Positions 61,381 through 64,000 of a stretch of 64,000 nt of DNA are shown one piece after another. The notes under the pieces were generated by a model. It searched no databases, was not told the DNA's origin, and was given only the letters and a program-made list of their open reading frames with translations. Source of the DNA: Flavobacteriales bacterium (GTDB taxonomy: Bacteria; Bacteroidota; Bacteroidia; Flavobacteriales; Schleiferiaceae); NCBI GenBank assembly GCA_002707525.1, contig PAND01000022.1, forward strand, positions 62,001 to 126,000, given 5' to 3'. Positions within the stretch are counted from its first letter, which is position 1, and each line of letters opens with the position of its first letter. A program made the position numbers and the translations under genes.

Positions 61381-62401
61381 GGACCTGTTGGTTTAATAGA
61401 AGTATACAATCCATCCAACGTTTGATATCCACAGGGTTGTCAATGCTCGGTTGGCCTAATGCATCAAGCAGCACAAATTGAACACTTTGATGTTGATTTT
61501 TCTTATCGGCCAACTGATTAGTCCAGAGTTGCGTTAAGTCCTCTTCATTCACAAATTCCCAAGGATACTTGCCGGACAACTCCTTTTGTAATTTATCTTG
61601 TTGACTTAATGCCAATGCAAGGTGTAAACCTTGAACTACAGCCATGCCGTGCGGAATTGGTTTGCCTTTCTCCAACATCAAACTCTCCCACGCATGACCA
61701 AAGGTATGCCCAAGATTAAGTACTTTTCTGAATCCGCTCTCTTTGAAATCTGAAGAAACCACATCTGATTTAATTTGCACAGAACGCCGAATCTCCTCCT
61801 CTATGTTCATTGACGCATCCAATTGTAAGATCGCAGGCCAATCGCTTCCATTCAAAAGTGAATGCTTGATCATCTCTCCATGACCGCTGATCCATTCCTT
61901 TTTAGATAAGGAGGCTAAAAACATGGGTGCAATCACTACTGCATCTGGCTCACTGAAGGTCCCTATTTGATTTTTGAGACCTTGAAAGTTTATTCCTGTT
62001 TTACCTCCAATTGATGCATCAACCATAGCCAAAAGTGAAGTAGGCATTTGAACATAGCTTATGCCTCGTTTGAAAGTTGATGCTACAAAAGCACCCAAAT
62101 CACAAACCATTCCACCGCCAAGATTGATCAATAGAGCATGACGATCTGCCCCATATTCTAAGAGGGATGCCCAGAGTTGAACAACAACTTCAATGGACTT
62201 ACTCTCCTCACCAGAGGGCACTTCAAGTATATCAAAATCGGAATCTAAGTGCGCGAGCTGATTAGAGAATTCACCTATGCATGAAGCAGTGTTTTCATCC
62301 ACTAAAATGAATGTCTTGGATGCCTTCTTTTTGAACAAGAGTTCATCTAAGGCTCTAAATCCTTCTGCTCCAAAGTATGAAGTTATTTCTGTAGTACGCA
62401 C
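61373..62401 (-). CDS. aroB: 3-dehydroquinate synthase
   Basis: A 342-residue shikimate-pathway enzyme. NAD-binding GGGMVCDLGAFVASTFKRG, the active-site SLLAMVDASIGGKTGIN, the metal-ligand His in LNLGHTFGHAWE and GHGEMIKHSLL identify it. The frame starts with GTG at 62401; no in-frame ATG is nearby and the sequence from there fits the family. A -7 element 4 bp upstream suggests a leaderless or nearly leaderless transcript. Divergent from proline dehydrogenase. Confidence 0.95.
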   Translation of the reverse strand: MRTTEITSYFGAEGFRALDELLFKKKASKTFILVDENTASCIGEFSNQLAHLDSDFDILEVPSGEESKSIEVVVQLWASLLEYGADRHALLINLGGGMVCDLGAFVASTFKRGISYVQMPTSLLAMVDASIGGKTGINFQGLKNQIGTFSEPDAVVIAPMFLASLSKKEWISGHGEMIKHSLLNGSDWPAILQLDASMNIEEEIRRSVQIKSDVVSSDFKESGFRKVLNLGHTFGHAWESLMLEKGKPIPHGMAVVQGLHLALALSQQDKLQKELSGKYPWEFVNEEDLTQLWTNQLADKKNQHQSVQFVLLDALGQPSIDNPVDIKRWMDCILLLNQQVHG

Positions 62402-62405
62402 ACCT

Positions 62406-62413
62406 CAAAAGTA
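62406..62413 (-). promoter_or_regulatory. Possible -7 element for aroB, near-leaderless
   Basis: The minus strand reads TACTTTTG (TAnnTTTG), 4 bp before the GTG start of aroB. No clear -33 TTTG. Confidence 0.35.
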
Positions 62414-62427
62414 ACACTTCTCAGCAC

Positions 62428-62435
62428 TATATTTG
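62428..62435 (+). promoter_or_regulatory. -7 promoter element for proline dehydrogenase
   Basis: TATATTTG, a perfect TAnnTTTG, 18 bp before the start codon at 62454. No -33 TTTG is seen at the ideal distance. Confidence 0.45.
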
Positions 62436-62453
62436 AGTACCAAAACACAGAAC

Positions 62454-63617
62454 ATGATAGACTTCTCGAATACCGAGACGGCGTTCAAAATGAAAACCAA
62501 AATTGACTTACTGCAAAGTAAGCTCCTGTTCTCTACATTAAGCAGTCCAAAAGTTGTTCGCGTTCTAAAATCACTTACGCTCGCCGCACTAACAATTAGA
62601 CTGCCTATTAAAGGCATTGTTAAAGCAACTGTTTTTCGTCAGTTTTGCGGCGGAGAGAGCGTGGAAGAATGTACGCCACAAATTAATAGACTCTCTACAG
62701 GAAATGTAGGCGCTATTTTAGATTACAGCGTTGAAGGAAAAGCACAAGAGGCCGATTTCAATCGTACCCTAGCCACCACCATTGAAACGCTACAATACGC
62801 CAAGGCCCATGATAATGTGCCTTTTGGAGTGTTCAAGCCTACAGGACTCGGCAGCATTGATATTTATGAGAAAGTCAGTCTTGATCAACCCCTGAATACT
62901 CAAGAGAAGCAGGCCTGGGATCATACGCTTGATCGATGGAAAAAAATTATAGAAAAGGCGGCTGAATTAGAAGTTCCTATCATGATTGATGCAGAAGAAA
63001 GTTGGATACAGCCTGCGGTTGATCATCTTGTTATTCAGTACATGAACAAATTCAATCGCAAGATCCCTATCGTCTACAATACCGCTCAACTGTATCGCCA
63101 TGACCGTTTTTCTCAACTTGAAAAAGCACTGGAACAAGCCAAAGACAATGGCTACATCTATGCTGTTAAGATTGTTCGAGGAGCATACATGGAGAAAGAA
63201 CGAAATCGGGCCAAAGCATTGGGCTATCCTTCACCCATACAACCTAATAAAGCAGCTACAGATCTTGACTATAATAATGCACTCAAACTTACTCTAAAAA
63301 ATCTTCAGCACATGGCTGTGGTGATAGGAACTCATAATGAAGAAAGTATTCAACTCGCAGCAACTCTATTAAAAGAAACAAACCTAACCCTTGATCACCC
63401 TGGAGTTTATGTAGCTCAACTTTTTGGCATGAGTGACCATATAAGTTTTAACGCTTCAAATGCCGGTTTAAACACGGCAAAGTACTTGCCCTTTGGCCCA
63501 GTGCGGGATGTATTGCCATATTTATTTAGGAGAGCGGAAGAAAACACCTCCGTAGAAGGGCAAACAGGTAGAGAACTCAAATTGATTCAAGAGGAGCTTG
63601 CCCGCAGAAATTCTTAG
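62454..63617 (+). CDS. Proline dehydrogenase
   Basis: A 387-residue FAD-dependent proline dehydrogenase, first step of proline breakdown to glutamate. The TIM-barrel motifs are VFKPTGLGSIDIYEKV, MIDAEESWIQPAVD, YNTAQLYRHDR, VKIVRGAYMEKERNRA, QLFGMSDHISF and the C-terminal YLPFGPVRDVLPYLFRRAEEN, with the conserved Arg pair near the end. Single-domain, with no P5C dehydrogenase fused. ATG 62454 chosen over a TTG at 62433. Its end overlaps the DUF4258 gene by 4 bp. Confidence 0.96.
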   Translation: MIDFSNTETAFKMKTKIDLLQSKLLFSTLSSPKVVRVLKSLTLAALTIRLPIKGIVKATVFRQFCGGESVEECTPQINRLSTGNVGAILDYSVEGKAQEADFNRTLATTIETLQYAKAHDNVPFGVFKPTGLGSIDIYEKVSLDQPLNTQEKQAWDHTLDRWKKIIEKAAELEVPIMIDAEESWIQPAVDHLVIQYMNKFNRKIPIVYNTAQLYRHDRFSQLEKALEQAKDNGYIYAVKIVRGAYMEKERNRAKALGYPSPIQPNKAATDLDYNNALKLTLKNLQHMAVVIGTHNEESIQLAATLLKETNLTLDHPGVYVAQLFGMSDHISFNASNAGLNTAKYLPFGPVRDVLPYLFRRAEENTSVEGQTGRELKLIQEELARRNS

Positions 63618-63982
63618 TCCATATACCTTTCTAGACTCAACACTCGCACTGTATCGCAGTTTTCTAGAACCATTTTATAGACATCATTCTGATGGGAAAA
63701 TTTATATAAGTATTCGCCGCACGGTTCTTTTCTAGGCTCACTAGAACTAAGGTGAATTTCACCATTGGCTAATGCATTAAAGTAGATACTATCTACACTC
63801 ATGTCCAAAAGTGGCTGAATCAATGTTGTGGAGTCAACAACCTTTGTCCGAAAATTCTTTTTAACCCGCGCTTGAGGTCCGTAGGCATAGTCAAAATCAC
63901 GGTCTCCAAAAAATGCAAAGACCAACAAAACACCCAGTCCAATACCTATGATATAGAATAACAATCGACGTAAAAAAGCCAT
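63614..63982 (-). CDS. DUF4258-like small membrane-anchored protein
   Basis: A 122-residue protein with one N-terminal membrane helix (LLFYIIGIGLGVLLVFAFFG) and a small alpha/beta domain with RDFDYAYGPQARVKKNFRTK and two cysteines (EPCGEY, ENCDTV). The pattern matches the DUF4258 proteins I know from flavobacteria. ATG 63982 is preferred to a TTG at 63988. Convergent with proline dehydrogenase, with a 4-bp tail overlap. Function unknown. Confidence 0.8.
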   Translation of the reverse strand: MAFLRRLLFYIIGIGLGVLLVFAFFGDRDFDYAYGPQARVKKNFRTKVVDSTTLIQPLLDMSVDSIYFNALANGEIHLSSSEPRKEPCGEYLYKFSHQNDVYKMVLENCDTVRVLSLERYMD

Positions 63983-64000
63983 GATCAATTTTAGTTAGAG

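Noticed and set aside
1-64000. CRISPR arrays, insertion sequences, phage or integrase genes, rRNA operons
   Set aside because: I saw no regularly spaced repeats, transposase motifs, attachment-site duplications or rRNA sequences in the window.

Overview
The window is an ordinary-looking chromosomal segment of a member of the Bacteroidota, most likely order Flavobacteriales. Three things point there. Five secreted proteins end in type IX secretion (T9SS) sorting domains: type A at 3238, 6534 and 49026, and gliding-motility-associated type B at 11289 and 21520. The order mutY-ssb-gldE-gldD is conserved in gliding Bacteroidota. Several promoters show the Bacteroidota -7 element TAnnTTTG, best seen before rplU. 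A finer taxonomic placement would be a guess. Coding density is very high. No gene-free stretch exceeds 300 bases; the longest gaps are about 164 bp (7791-7954 and 20036-20199) and 149 bp (39709-39857).

Layout. 1-3170: a minus-strand set (pantothenate kinase-like coaX, an outer-membrane beta-barrel, a secreted protein cut by the window edge) and a divergent tRNA-Phe. 3238-13469: secreted T9SS cargo (CotH-kinase/lamin-tail protein, tandem-module protein, PKD protein) around a pirin and two isoprenoid genes (class II HMG-CoA reductase, GYDIA-type GHMP kinase). 13471-20373: fluoride channel, PAP2 phosphatase, obg, adk, mannose-1-phosphate guanylyltransferase, DUF389 protein, fumC and a 57-residue membrane protein. 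20447-27202: methyltransferase, arsC, a giant T9SS type B protein, prfB, threonine aldolase and a small zinc-ribbon protein. 27242-30167: recX, RNase G, a 29-residue ribosome-associated protein, a TPR protein and HU. 30273-36247: mutY, ssb, gldE, gldD, DUF2007, heme A synthase, a metal-binding lipoprotein and a DMT transporter.

36317-39708: an M16 metalloprotease pair, one catalytic and one lacking the zinc motif. 39858-42940: rplU (with a Lys/Ala-rich tail), rpmA, an epimerase-like oxidoreductase and the Mrp ATPase. 42941-48973: a tightly packed plus-strand run of NifU-like, serS, a lipoprotein, a TPR protein, DUF4286, an M16 protease and an O-methyltransferase. 49026-54358: T9SS cargo, MlaF/MlaE, a 39-residue lipoprotein, a SprT-like protein and purK-purE. 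54368-57575: a LytS/LytTR-type two-component system with a four-helix membrane protein. 57687-63982: FKBP lipoprotein, a secreted pair with helix-hairpin-helix and barrel-like features, aroA-aroB, proline dehydrogenase and a DUF4258 protein.

I found no prophage, insertion sequence, CRISPR array, rRNA or defence island, and no convincing undescribed multi-gene system. The best leads are small-scale. The coaX product lacks both acidic residues of a conserved motif. Non-ATG starts are frequent. Two minus-strand genes may be leaderless. An M16 pseudo-peptidase is fused to a LolA-like domain, and a few conserved-looking operon genes have no assigned function.
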